From Arthrobacter sp. S39 (GTDB lineage Bacteria > Actinomycetota > Actinomycetes > Actinomycetales > Micrococcaceae): a stretch of 64,000 nucleotides of DNA. The position numbers and the translations under genes are program-made. Position 1 is the first letter of the stretch. Every line of letters begins with the position of its first letter. The notes under the pieces are model-generated. The model had not been told where the DNA came from. It did not search any database and saw only the letters and a list, made by a program, of their open reading frames with translations. The stretch covers positions 327,679 to 391,678 of the forward strand of contig NZ_SIHX01000005.1 in NCBI RefSeq assembly GCF_004320525.1. The letters are read 5' to 3'. Below, piece by piece: positions 17,270-25,471 of the stretch.

Positions 17270-18193
17270 ATGACCACCATCACCGAAACCAAGCTCGAAT
17301 TCACCAAGCTGGGCTCCCGCATCGGCGCCGAAATCCGCGGACTGGACCTCAGCGCAGACCTCAGCGCGGACACCGTGGCGCAGATCCGTGCCGCACTGAA
17401 CGTCCACAAAGCCCTGGTGTTCCGCAACGCCAACGTCCGCACCGACGAGGACCAGGTGCGTTTCGCCAGCCACTTCGGCCCGCTCACCAAGGCCCACCCC
17501 ACGGTGGCCTCCGTGGACGGAAAGCCCGCGGTCCTGCCGGTGGACAGCGAAAACGGCAGTGCCAACAACTGGCACACCGACGTCACCTTTGTGGTCAATC
17601 CGCCCCAGGCCTCCACGCTTCGCAGCATCACCCTGCCGGCCTATGGCGGGGAAACTCTCATCGCCTCCTCGGCCGGCGCCTACCAGGACCTGCCGGACGA
17701 ACTGCGGAATTTCGCCGACACCCTCTGGGCCATCCACACCAACGATTACGACTACTCCGTGCCCAAGAACCTGGAACACGCCAACGCCGAAGAACGGCGC
17801 AAGGAATTTACCAGGATCCATTTCGAATCCGCCCACCCGGTGGTCCGCGTCCACCCCCTGACGGGCGAGCGGGGCCTCTTCATCGGCGGCTTCGCGCAGC
17901 GGCTGCGGATCGTGGGGCTGTCCAACACCGAGTCCAAGGACATCCTGCGCCTCCTGCAGGCGTACGTGACCCGCCCGGAGAACGTGGTCCGGGTGAACTG
18001 GGAGCCGGACCAGCTGGTCCTCTTCGACAACCGCATCACCCAGCACTACGCCCCGGACAACTACGACGGCCAGCCCCGCACGCTGAACCGCGTGACCATC
18101 GCCGGCGACATTCCCCGCGGCGTCGACGGCCGCAGCAGCAGCTCCATCAAAGGCGACTCGTCCACCTACTCCGAGACCGTGGTGGTCGCTTAG
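17270..18193 (+). CDS. TauD/AtsK-family Fe(II)/2-oxoglutarate dioxygenase
   Basis: A 307-aa non-heme iron dioxygenase. The iron-binding HxD lies in NNWHTDVTF (H102, D104), with the distal histidine in ITQHYAPDNY and the 2-oxoglutarate-binding arginine in RTLNRVTIAGD. Members such as TauD (taurine) and AtsK (alkyl sulfate esters) couple 2-oxoglutarate decarboxylation to hydroxylation of an organosulfur compound, which then releases sulfite or sulfate. Its place at the end of the transporter operon indicates that it desulfonates the imported substrate in the cytosol. Taurine versus alkyl sulfate cannot be decided by eye. A GC-rich hairpin follows 4 bases after the stop. Confidence 0.9.
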   Translation: MTTITETKLEFTKLGSRIGAEIRGLDLSADLSADTVAQIRAALNVHKALVFRNANVRTDEDQVRFASHFGPLTKAHPTVASVDGKPAVLPVDSENGSANNWHTDVTFVVNPPQASTLRSITLPAYGGETLIASSAGAYQDLPDELRNFADTLWAIHTNDYDYSVPKNLEHANAEERRKEFTRIHFESAHPVVRVHPLTGERGLFIGGFAQRLRIVGLSNTESKDILRLLQAYVTRPENVVRVNWEPDQLVLFDNRITQHYAPDNYDGQPRTLNRVTIAGDIPRGVDGRSSSSIKGDSSTYSETVVVA

Positions 18194-18197
18194 CGGA

Positions 18198-18240
18198 AAA
18201 GTGCCCTTCCCCGGCGGCTTCTGCCGGGGAATGGCACTTT
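18198..18240 (+). terminator. Terminator after the sulfonate operon
   Basis: Arms AAAGTGCC (18198-18205) and GGCACTTT (18233-18240) enclose a second stem TTCCCCGGC/GCCGGGGAA. The stem ends in TTT. It closes the transporter-dioxygenase operon. Confidence 0.75.
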
Positions 18241-18304
18241 CAGCGTGGAGAGCCTGGAGTAATGCTTTCTAAGACTTCCTGGGCTGCGAACCTGCCGCTT
18301 CTGT

Positions 18305-19078
18305 TCAGTTTTCCGCGACGATCTTGAACATGGCACCCGTGGGGTCCGCCAGGGTGGCCAGCCTGCCGAAGGAGGAATCGTCCGGTCCGTCAACGAGTGT
18401 CGCTCCGAGGGAGACGGCTTTCCCGATCGAGGCGTCGGCGTCCTCCACCGAGAAGTAGATCTGCCAGTTGGACGGGACCTCCGCCGGAAGGTAGCCGGAG
18501 GCGTCCATGATTCCCGCCTTGGCCGAGTCCCCGGCGCCGAGGGTGGTGTACCGGAACTCCGGAGTGTCACTCATGACGTCCGTCTCCCAGCCGAAGACCT
18601 TCTGGTAGAAGGCCACAGCGCCGTCATAGTCCTTGGCGTGGAGCTCGTGCCACGCGGCAGCGCCGGGCTCCGCCACCAGCTCATACCCCCGCATTTCGCG
18701 GGGCTGCCAGACGCCAATCGCCGCGCCAGTTGCGTCGCCGAAGATGGCCATGTGGCCCTGTTCCGGAACATCCATGGGCGGCATGTGGACCTGGCCGCCG
18801 TTTGCGGTGACCGCCGCAGCGGTGGCCGCGGCGTCGTCCGAGCGGAGGTACGTGGACCAGACGTCGGGCATGCCTGCCTGGTCCGCATCCTTCTGCATCA
18901 GCCCGGCCACGGTCTTGCCGTTCTTCCGCGCAGTGGTGTAGCCGCCGTACTTCTCCTCGTCCCCGGTCTCGTATTCCCAGCCAAAGAGTTCGCCGTAGAA
19001 CTGGCGGGCCTGGGCGATGTCGGATGTCATCAGGTCGATCCAGCAGGGTGCGCCGGGCGTGATCTCGGGTGCAGGCAT
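18305..19078 (-). CDS. Two-domain VOC (glyoxalase-fold) protein
   Basis: A ~257-aa protein built of two glyoxalase/bleomycin-resistance-fold domains, residues about 5-125 and 135-257. Each repeats the pattern of an opening strand, a helix ending FYGELFGWE or FYQKVFGWE, and strands such as GHMAIFGDATGAAIGVWQP. Such VOC proteins bind a metal and small electrophilic or phenolic substrates, but this subgroup has no assigned reaction. I chose the ATG at 19078 (MPAPEITPG) because the first fold begins right after it. An ATG ten codons upstream (19108) is less likely. It stands alone on the minus strand between the sulfonate operon and a tRNA gene. Confidence 0.82.
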   Translation of the reverse strand: MPAPEITPGAPCWIDLMTSDIAQARQFYGELFGWEYETGDEEKYGGYTTARKNGKTVAGLMQKDADQAGMPDVWSTYLRSDDAAATAAAVTANGGQVHMPPMDVPEQGHMAIFGDATGAAIGVWQPREMRGYELVAEPGAAAWHELHAKDYDGAVAFYQKVFGWETDVMSDTPEFRYTTLGAGDSAKAGIMDASGYLPAEVPSNWQIYFSVEDADASIGKAVSLGATLVDGPDDSSFGRLATLADPTGAMFKIVAEN

Positions 19079-19195
19079 AGTTGACTCATTTCTGTCGAAG
19101 GATGGCAACAGGAACGAGACTATGCGCGGGCACTGACAGATTCAATGGCCCGGGGCCGGCGGCGCTCCTGCCCGCGGAGTTCCCCAGGAAACGAA

Positions 19196-19234
19196 GGAAC
19201 CCCGGTTCACCAGAAACTGGTGAACCGGGGTTCC
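19196..19234 (-). terminator. Terminator of tRNA-Ser(UGA)
   Basis: A perfect 17-bp stem (19196-19212 and 19218-19234) with a 5-base loop lies 5 bases past the tRNA 3' end. A T-rich stretch follows on the minus strand. Confidence 0.8.
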
Positions 19235-19239
19235 ATTCG

Positions 19240-19327
19240 CGGAAGGTAAGAGATTCGAACTCTTGGTACGGGGTTACCGCACACTAGTTTTCAAGACTAG
19301 CTCCTTCGGCCGCTCGGACAACCTTCC
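19240..19327 (-). tRNA. tRNA-Ser, anticodon UGA
   Basis: An 88-base class II tRNA on the minus strand. The acceptor pairs GGAAGGT with ACCTTCC, the anticodon stem CTAGT/ACTAG holds the loop CTTGAAA (anticodon TGA), a long variable arm follows, and the T arm carries GTTCGAATC. CCA is not encoded. It reads UCA and, by wobble, other UCN serine codons. Confidence 0.95.
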
Positions 19328-19435
19328 CTAACGAGTAGTGTTTCATAGGCAGTTGGCTGCAACAAAACAGAGTCTGGCGTGCGTCCGGTGCACACTGGTT
19401 TTGGGGCACGAATCAGCAAGAAACGGGAGTTTTCC

Positions 19436-20419
19436 ATGAAAGCCGTCTACATTTCAGAACCTGGCGGCCCGGAGGTGCTGGAAGTCCGTGACGTGGACGC
19501 TCCAATTCCGGGGCAGGGCGAGGTGCTGATCGACGTCATCGCAGCCGGCCTCAACCGCGCAGACGTGCAGCAGCGCAGGGGTTTCTACCCGCCGCCGCCC
19601 GGCGCTTCCGAAATCCCGGGCCTGGAAGTCTCCGGCAGGATCGCCGGTTTCGGCCCCGGCGTCAGCAAGCCCTTCTCCGTGGGCGACAAAGTGGTGGCGC
19701 TCCTGGCCGGCGGGGGCTATGCCCAGCAGGTCGCTGTTCCGGCGGAGCAGGTCCTGCGGATTCCCGACGGCGTCGACGTGGTCACTGCCGCATCCCTGCC
19801 AGAGGTGGCGGCCACCGTCTATTCGAACCTGGTCATGACGGCGCAGCTGCAGGCCGGCGAAACCGTGCTCATCCACGGGGCCACCGGCGGTATCGGCACC
19901 ATGGCCATCCAACTGGCGAAGGCGCTGGGTGCCCGGGTTGCCACCACGGCCGGGAACGACGAAAAAGTGGGCACCGCAAAGGCGTTCCTCGGGGCGGACA
20001 TCGCCATCAACTACGTCGACGAGGACTTTCCGGAGAGCCTGAGGCGCCAGAACGGCGGCAAGGGCGCCGACGTGATCCTCGACGTCGTGGGAGCGAAGTA
20101 CCTGCCCCAAAACGTGGACGCGCTTGCCGACTACGGACGGCTGATAGTGATCGGCCTTCAGGGTGGGACCAAGGGCGAGCTTGATCTTGGCCAGCTGCTC
20201 AGGAAGCGCGCGGCCGTGGTGGCCACCGCGCTGCGGCCCCGTCCCGTGGCGGAAAAGGGTGCCATCATGAACGCCGTCCGGGAGTCTGTGTGGCCGCTCA
20301 TTACCAACGGACAGATCCGGCCGCTGGTGGCCAAGACCTTCCCGCTGGACCAGGTCCGGGCAGCCCACCGTTATTTCGACAGCGGCGAGCACGTGGGCAA
20401 GGTCCTGCTGGTCATGTAG
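19436..20419 (+). CDS. NAD(P)H:quinone oxidoreductase, zinc-free MDR family
   Basis: A 327-aa medium-chain dehydrogenase/reductase without the zinc-ligand cysteines, of the quinone reductase/PIG3 group. The N-terminal substrate domain holds GLNRADVQQRRGFYPPPPGAS (split around residues 38-58) and IPGLEVSG. The cofactor domain has VLIHGATGGIGTMAIQLAKALGARV with the GxGxxA/G nucleotide loop near 147-155. Such enzymes reduce quinones or enones with NADPH in the cytosol. I set the start at the ATG 19436, because the 19 residues encoded upstream (from 19379) do not look like the fold. The next operon starts downstream with its own promoter. Confidence 0.9.
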   Translation: MKAVYISEPGGPEVLEVRDVDAPIPGQGEVLIDVIAAGLNRADVQQRRGFYPPPPGASEIPGLEVSGRIAGFGPGVSKPFSVGDKVVALLAGGGYAQQVAVPAEQVLRIPDGVDVVTAASLPEVAATVYSNLVMTAQLQAGETVLIHGATGGIGTMAIQLAKALGARVATTAGNDEKVGTAKAFLGADIAINYVDEDFPESLRRQNGGKGADVILDVVGAKYLPQNVDALADYGRLIVIGLQGGTKGELDLGQLLRKRAAVVATALRPRPVAEKGAIMNAVRESVWPLITNGQIRPLVAKTFPLDQVRAAHRYFDSGEHVGKVLLVM

Positions 20420-20456
20420 CGGGCACTGGCGGGGGCGCGCCAGTAAATACTCAGTA

Positions 20457-20485
20457 TTGCTTCGCGGCGGCAAGTGGGTTAGTCT
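20457..20485 (+). promoter_or_regulatory. Candidate promoter of the padR-ABC operon
   Basis: A -35-like TTGCTT (20457-20462) and a -10-like TAGTCT (20480-20485) are 17 bases apart. They lie about 73 bp upstream of the padR start and just before a large inverted repeat. Confidence 0.45.
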
Positions 20486-20496
20486 CGCTCCATACG

Positions 20497-20531
20497 CGGT
20501 ATGCACGGGTCTTGGGGGTCCGTGCATACCG
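20497..20531 (+). promoter_or_regulatory. Candidate PadR operator, 12-bp inverted repeat
   Basis: Perfect 12-base arms CGGTATGCACGG (20497-20508) and CCGTGCATACCG (20520-20531) are separated by 11 bases. The repeat sits between the candidate -10 box and the padR start codon, a suitable place for autoregulation by the PadR protein encoded next. Confidence 0.6.
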
Positions 20532-20557
20532 ACGCTGACGCCACCGCTAGGAGCATC

Positions 20558-21169
20558 ATGTCAATCCGCCACAGCCTCCTCGCCCTGCTCCAGGACCAGC
20601 CGCGTTACGGCTACCAGCTCAGGGTTGAGTTCGAGAACCGCACGGGAGCCACCTGGCCCCTGAACATCGGGCAGGTGTACACCACGCTGGACCGGCTGGA
20701 ACGTGATGGCCTGGTCAGCAATGACGGCGGCGACGGCGAAGGCCATGTGGTCTACAGCATCACCGCCCCAGGGAAGGCTGAAGTGCAGGGCTGGTTCGCG
20801 GCCCCCGTGGAGCGCAACAACCCGCCGCGGAATGAGCTCGCGATCAAGCTGGCGCTCGCCGTGACGCTCCCGGGGGTGGATGTGCAGGCCATCATCCAGG
20901 CCCAGCGGGTGGCGTCCATCCGGGCCCTGCAGGACTATACGAAGTCACGCCGGGACACTGCAGCGAACCAGCGCACGGCGGATACGGCCTGGCTGCTGGT
21001 CCTGGATTCACTGATCTTCCAGACGGAAGCGGAGGTCCGCTGGCTCGACCTCTGCGAGGCACGCATGGTGCAGCAGGCGCAGTCCGCCGGCCAGGGAGCA
21101 GCACGGAAAACGTCCACCGGGGTCACTGTGGAAGAGGCTGCCCCGCTCATCGCGGATAGCCGCCGGTGA
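20558..21169 (+). CDS. PadR-family transcriptional regulator
   Basis: A 203-aa regulator with the PadR winged-helix domain at the N terminus: SIRHSLLALLQDQPRYGYQL (residues 2-21), GQVYTTLDRLERDGLV (about 39-54), then the wing. A C-terminal helical region (about 90-190) forms the dimerisation arm. PadR proteins often repress a neighbouring transporter and respond to its substrate. The ATG at 20558 is preceded by a good ribosome site (TAGGAG). Its stop overlaps the GTG start of the downstream ATPase (GTGA), so it is translationally coupled to the transporter it probably controls. A 12-bp inverted repeat lies 27 bases upstream of the start. Confidence 0.9.
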   Translation: MSIRHSLLALLQDQPRYGYQLRVEFENRTGATWPLNIGQVYTTLDRLERDGLVSNDGGDGEGHVVYSITAPGKAEVQGWFAAPVERNNPPRNELAIKLALAVTLPGVDVQAIIQAQRVASIRALQDYTKSRRDTAANQRTADTAWLLVLDSLIFQTEAEVRWLDLCEARMVQQAQSAGQGAARKTSTGVTVEEAAPLIADSRR

Positions 21170-21903
21170 GCGTCCGCGGGCCGCAGCAGGTCCTGGAACT
21201 CGCCAAGGTCAGCAGGACGTTCGGTGAAGGAGCGACGGCGGTCGCTGCCCTCCGGGAGGTTGACCTCACCGTCAGTGCCGGCGAGTTCGTCGCCGTGATG
21301 GGACCGTCAGGTTCGGGGAAATCGTCCCTCCTGGCGCTGGCCGGGGGACTGGACCGGCCGACGTCGGGCGGTGTCTTTGTGGAGTCCACGCCCCTGGGCG
21401 GGCTGGGACTGAATGAACTGGCGCGGCTGCGCCGCCGCGCCGTCGGCTACGTCTTCCAGGACTTCAACCTGGTCCCCACCCTGACCGCCTCCGAAAACGT
21501 GGCACTTCCGCTGGAACTGGACGGAACCGCCGCGAAGAAGGCACAGCGGCAGGCACTCGATGCCCTGCGGCAGGTAGGCATCCCGGAACTCGCCGACCGT
21601 TACATGGACCAGATGTCCGGCGGCCAGCAGCAGCGGGTGGCCATCGCCCGTGCCATTGTGGGTGACCGCCGGCTGATCCTGGCCGACGAACCTACCGGAG
21701 CCCTGGACTCCACTACCGGCCAGGGCGTGATGGAGGTGCTGCGCGGCCGGGCGGACGCCGGGGCAGCGGTCATGCTCGTGACCCACGAAGCGCGGCACGC
21801 CGCCTGGGCTGACCGCGTGGTTTTCCTCCGGGATGGCCGGATCGTGGACCAGGCAGCTGCCATGCACGATCCCGCCATGCTGTTGGCGCAGGCCGGATAC
21901 TGA
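21166..21903 (+). CDS. ABC transporter ATPase (MacB/LolD type)
   Basis: A 245-aa ATPase: Walker A GPSGSGKSS (residues about 45-53), Q-loop FQDFNLVPTLTASENVALPL, signature MSGGQQQRVAIARAIV, Walker B LILADEPTGALD and switch VTHEARHAAWADRVVFLRDGRI. The ADEPTGALDSTTGQ wording is that of the MacB/LolD group, which partners FtsX-like permeases to export peptides, lipids or drugs or to do mechanical work across the membrane. It starts at a GTG inside the padR stop and is followed one base later by its permease. Confidence 0.92.
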   Translation: MSVRGPQQVLELAKVSRTFGEGATAVAALREVDLTVSAGEFVAVMGPSGSGKSSLLALAGGLDRPTSGGVFVESTPLGGLGLNELARLRRRAVGYVFQDFNLVPTLTASENVALPLELDGTAAKKAQRQALDALRQVGIPELADRYMDQMSGGQQQRVAIARAIVGDRRLILADEPTGALDSTTGQGVMEVLRGRADAGAAVMLVTHEARHAAWADRVVFLRDGRIVDQAAAMHDPAMLLAQAGY

Positions 21904-21904
21904 C

Positions 21905-24805
21905 GTGGCGCTGGACCTGAAGCCGGCGCCCGGGGCGCGCCGGCAGGCTTTCCGTGTCGCCGTCCGGATGGCGCGGCGCGACATCCGCCGCCACACAGGG
22001 CGTTCCCTCCTCATCATCCTGCTGATCATGCTGCCGGTGGCGGCCATGACCGGTGCCCTGACACTCTTCCAGAGCAGCCAGGAGACCGTTGCGGAGCGCG
22101 TGCAGTACCAGCTCGGCGGCACGCAGGCCCGCTTCCGGCCGATGGCCATGGCCAACGGCCATATGGTCCAGGACCCAATCAACGAAACCCGGATCTCCTC
22201 CAGCAACTGGGACCGCGACCCTGACTTCGTGCCGAAGGATCCGCAGGACGTACTGCCCGATGGCTATGCCGTGCTGCCCGAAACCACCCTGGACCTGACC
22301 GCTGAGTCGGGCGCCGCCGAGGTGTCGCTCATCGGGCGGGCCGTGGACGCCCTGGCCCCTGCCTTTGCAGGCAAGTACACATTGCTCCAGGGCCGGGCGC
22401 CTGCGACCGGCGCCGAGATGCTGGTATCGCCGGGGCTGCTGGAACGGTTCGGGCTGGGACTGGGGGAGGAGCTGTCGACGTCGGCCGGGACGTTTGCGGT
22501 GGTTGGGACTCTTCGTGACGCCGGCTATTCAGACAGCAACTCGATCGTGTACCTCAAACCCGGGCAAGGGGGCCTGGGTGGCCAGGCGCCGGCGCAATCC
22601 GCACCTTCCGAGGTACCCCAGCCGGCGGTGGTCAAGGGCACGATGTATTACCTGGTGGGCCCGGAACCCGTGACCTGGAGCCAGGTCCGGGAGGCCAACG
22701 CCGCCGGGGTAGCCGTGCTGTCCAGGTCGGTGGCCTTGAACCCGCCGCCGGAGGACCAGCGCGGCACGGACGGCACATCGATGGGGAACAACAGCTCAAC
22801 ACCCTTCTCCGCATACGTGACGGGGGCGTTCCTCGGCGCGCTGGCGCTTCTCGAAGTGGGGCTGCTCGCCGGCGCCGCGTTTGCCGTCGGCGCCAAAGGC
22901 CAGGTCCGCGAACTGGCGCTGCTGGCGGCGTCGGGAGCCGAAACCACCACTATCCGCTCGGTGGTGATGGCCGCGGCACTCTGGTTGGGCGGCATCGCCG
23001 TTGCCGCCGGTGCGGCCACCGGACTGGCGGCGGCCGCCGCCGTCGTTTTTGTGGCGCGCATGAATGGATCGGTCCGTTTCCCGGGATTCCATCCGGACAC
23101 GCTCCTGACCGTGGTGGCCATGGCCATGGGCTTCGCCGCCTGCCTGCTGGCCGCACTGGCACCCGCGCGGCAGGTGGCCCACCAGGCTGTCCTCGGCGCG
23201 CTCAAATCGGGACGGGCACCTCTCGCCGCAGGCAAGCGGCCTGCGGTCCTTGGCGCCGTCCTGCTCGGCGTGGCCGCCGCCGCACTGGCAACGGGCAGCT
23301 GGCTTGCCCTCTCCAGCGAAGACCCGGATGTTTTCATCTCGCGGACGCCGGTCATCGCCTGGTTCCTGCTGGGAGGCGCCGTCCTGGGTGTGGTGTCCCT
23401 GGTCCTGCTGACCGGGAGCGTGGTGGCGTTCCTCGCCCGGCGGGCCGGGCGGCTGCCACTCGCGGCACGCATGGCCGCCCGGGATTCTTCACGCAACCGT
23501 AGCCGGACGGTGCCCGCGGTGGCTGCCGTCCTCGCGGCCGCCACCCTCGCCAGTGCCGGCATGGTGCTGGCTTCCAGCCAGCAGGCGAACGAACAGGAGA
23601 ACCACTACTGGTCAGCCCTGCTGAACCAGGCGGCCGTGCCGCTGCTGGCCGGACAGGCCATGCAGGCCGACGGAACCGTACCGGAACCTAAACAGATGGA
23701 CCCAGCCGCGGTGGCATCAGCACTGGACGGTGCCCTGGACACGGTTGAATGGACCCGTGTGCTGCGCACGCCCGGTATCCGGAACTGCGAGATGCGCCCG
23801 GAACTCATGGACGCCGCACCTGCCCGGACACCCACATCGAGCTGCCTGCAATACTCCCTGGCCGTTCCCGAAGGCAACGAGTGCCCGAAGACTGCCGGCC
23901 AGCGTGTCCTCGACCCCGACGACTGGCGCTGCCAGGGCCCGATGCGCCCGTATGCATCCCAGGGCAGTGTCGGCTCGATCGTGGTGGGGACAGCGGATGA
24001 CGTGGAAAAAGTCCTTGGAAAGGCGCCGACGGCGGAAGCGCGCGATGTGCTGGCCGCCGGCGGGATGGTGGTGACCAATCCCGTGTTCGTCCGCGACGGG
24101 CGCGTCGCCCTGGTGGCGCAGGACGTGCGGAAACCCTCGCCCGGGGTTGCCAATGCCGATGCCTTCCAGGGATACCAGGAAGAAGGCAGGACGGACCTGG
24201 CCGCGGCGGTGCTGGAGCCGGACGTCAACGTGCCCTACTACGGAATCGTTTCCCCTGAGGCTGCGGCTGCGGCGGGAATGCTCCTGGAAGACGGGGCCCT
24301 GCTGGTGCAGCTCAGTGCCTTCCCCGATGCCGCCCAGACGGACAAGGCGTCCTCCGCCCTCGCCGTCGTCTACGGGAACCAGTACACGTCGCTGCGTGTG
24401 GAGCGCGGGGCGGAACGGGATTCCTCGCTGATTCTCTGGTCCATTGTTGGACTGGGTGCGCTGATCACCCTGAGCGCGGCGGGCATCACCACGGGGCTGT
24501 CCATGGCGGACGCCCGCAAAGACCACGTGACCCTGGCCGGCGTGGGCGCGGCCCCGCGGCTTCGGAAAGCGCTCGCAGGTTCGCAGGCCCTGATGACGGC
24601 GGGTCTGGGAACTTTGTTGGGAAGTGTTGCCGGCACCGTGCCCGGGGTGCTGGTGGTGACCGCCACCGGGCTGGCGCGCACCGCCGTCGTGCCCTGGCTC
24701 CAGCTGGCCGCCCTGCTGGTCGCCGTGCCGCTGACCGGTGCCGCACTGGCCTGGCTGTTTACCCGGGCGAGGTTGCCGATGTCCCGCCGGGAGGTCGGGA
24801 CCTGA
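21905..24805 (+). CDS. FtsX-like ABC transporter permease
   Basis: A 966-aa membrane protein from the GTG at 21905, one base after the ATPase stop. The first hydrophobic segment (SLLIILLIMLPVAAMTGALTL, split around residues 35-55) is followed by a ~240-residue extracytoplasmic domain, then a bundle of helices (about 300-550), a second large external domain (about 570-830) and the last helices (about 840-950). This is the duplicated FtsX layout seen in actinobacterial permeases of ~850-1000 aa. The substrate is unknown. Control by the PadR protein suggests response to an antibiotic or small lipophilic compound, which is inference only. Confidence 0.88.
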   Translation: MALDLKPAPGARRQAFRVAVRMARRDIRRHTGRSLLIILLIMLPVAAMTGALTLFQSSQETVAERVQYQLGGTQARFRPMAMANGHMVQDPINETRISSSNWDRDPDFVPKDPQDVLPDGYAVLPETTLDLTAESGAAEVSLIGRAVDALAPAFAGKYTLLQGRAPATGAEMLVSPGLLERFGLGLGEELSTSAGTFAVVGTLRDAGYSDSNSIVYLKPGQGGLGGQAPAQSAPSEVPQPAVVKGTMYYLVGPEPVTWSQVREANAAGVAVLSRSVALNPPPEDQRGTDGTSMGNNSSTPFSAYVTGAFLGALALLEVGLLAGAAFAVGAKGQVRELALLAASGAETTTIRSVVMAAALWLGGIAVAAGAATGLAAAAAVVFVARMNGSVRFPGFHPDTLLTVVAMAMGFAACLLAALAPARQVAHQAVLGALKSGRAPLAAGKRPAVLGAVLLGVAAAALATGSWLALSSEDPDVFISRTPVIAWFLLGGAVLGVVSLVLLTGSVVAFLARRAGRLPLAARMAARDSSRNRSRTVPAVAAVLAAATLASAGMVLASSQQANEQENHYWSALLNQAAVPLLAGQAMQADGTVPEPKQMDPAAVASALDGALDTVEWTRVLRTPGIRNCEMRPELMDAAPARTPTSSCLQYSLAVPEGNECPKTAGQRVLDPDDWRCQGPMRPYASQGSVGSIVVGTADDVEKVLGKAPTAEARDVLAAGGMVVTNPVFVRDGRVALVAQDVRKPSPGVANADAFQGYQEEGRTDLAAAVLEPDVNVPYYGIVSPEAAAAAGMLLEDGALLVQLSAFPDAAQTDKASSALAVVYGNQYTSLRVERGAERDSSLILWSIVGLGALITLSAAGITTGLSMADARKDHVTLAGVGAAPRLRKALAGSQALMTAGLGTLLGSVAGTVPGVLVVTATGLARTAVVPWLQLAALLVAVPLTGAALAWLFTRARLPMSRREVGT

Positions 24806-24939
24806 TCCACACTCAGCACAAGGCCCGATGTTAGGGGAATTACGTCACACGGTTGGGTCTTTTTGATTGGACCGATCGGGCCTACGGTGGGAGGCAGGAC
24901 GCTGTCCAGCCCGGGCAGCCGGATACGGAGGAACCTCTT

Positions 24940-25224
24940 ATGACAACGCATGTTGCCGATTGCAGTGTTACCCGTTGCTCCTTCAACGACCACGAAGGCT
25001 GCACAGCCCATGCCATCACGGTCGCGGGGAGTACTGACCACGCCAGCTGCGCCACGTTCATTGACACCGGAACGCACGGTGGGCTGCCCAAGGTCCTGGC
25101 AGATGTTGGGGCGTGCCAGCGCTCCGAGTGTGTCCACAACGACCATTTGATGTGCAATGCCCCTGAAGTCCATGTGGGACCGGGTGCTGACAACGCGGAT
25201 TGCCTCACCTACTCGCACGCGTAG
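24940..25224 (+). CDS. DUF1540 protein, duplicated four-cysteine module
   Basis: A 94-aa soluble protein made of two copies of the same cysteine module. Cysteines sit at 8, 13, 21, 37 and at 59, 64, 72, 88. Both sets have spacing x4, x7, x15, and the copies are offset by exactly 51 residues. This spacing matches the DUF1540 family, likely to bind zinc or another metal. The function is unknown. The ATG at 24940 has a strong ribosome site (GGAGG, 9 bases upstream). The gene stands alone with a hairpin terminator. Confidence 0.85.
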   Translation: MTTHVADCSVTRCSFNDHEGCTAHAITVAGSTDHASCATFIDTGTHGGLPKVLADVGACQRSECVHNDHLMCNAPEVHVGPGADNADCLTYSHA

Positions 25225-25254
25225 TTGCGGCTCCCCTCCGGGACCAGACATCCA

Positions 25255-25292
25255 GAAGGCCTCCGCCCGGGAAACCCCGGACGGAGGCCTTC
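25255..25292 (+). terminator. Terminator after the DUF1540 gene
   Basis: Arms GAAGGCCTCCG (25255-25265) and CGGAGGCCTTC (25282-25292) with an inner CCCGGG/CCCCGG helix. It lies 30 bases past the stop. No clear T run follows. Confidence 0.65.
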
Positions 25293-25471
25293 CGTGCGCT
25301 CAGCAGGGGGAACTTCCCGCCGGCGCCCGGCGGGACCCTCGCTTGGCGCCCGGCGCCCGCCGTTCATCGCAGGGACACGCAGGCCGGCCACAAAGCGGGC
25401 CTCTTGTTGGCCCCGCATTGGTAGGGTGCCTTGGAGCAAATCACTGACGCAGTAAATCTCAAGGAGGAGAC

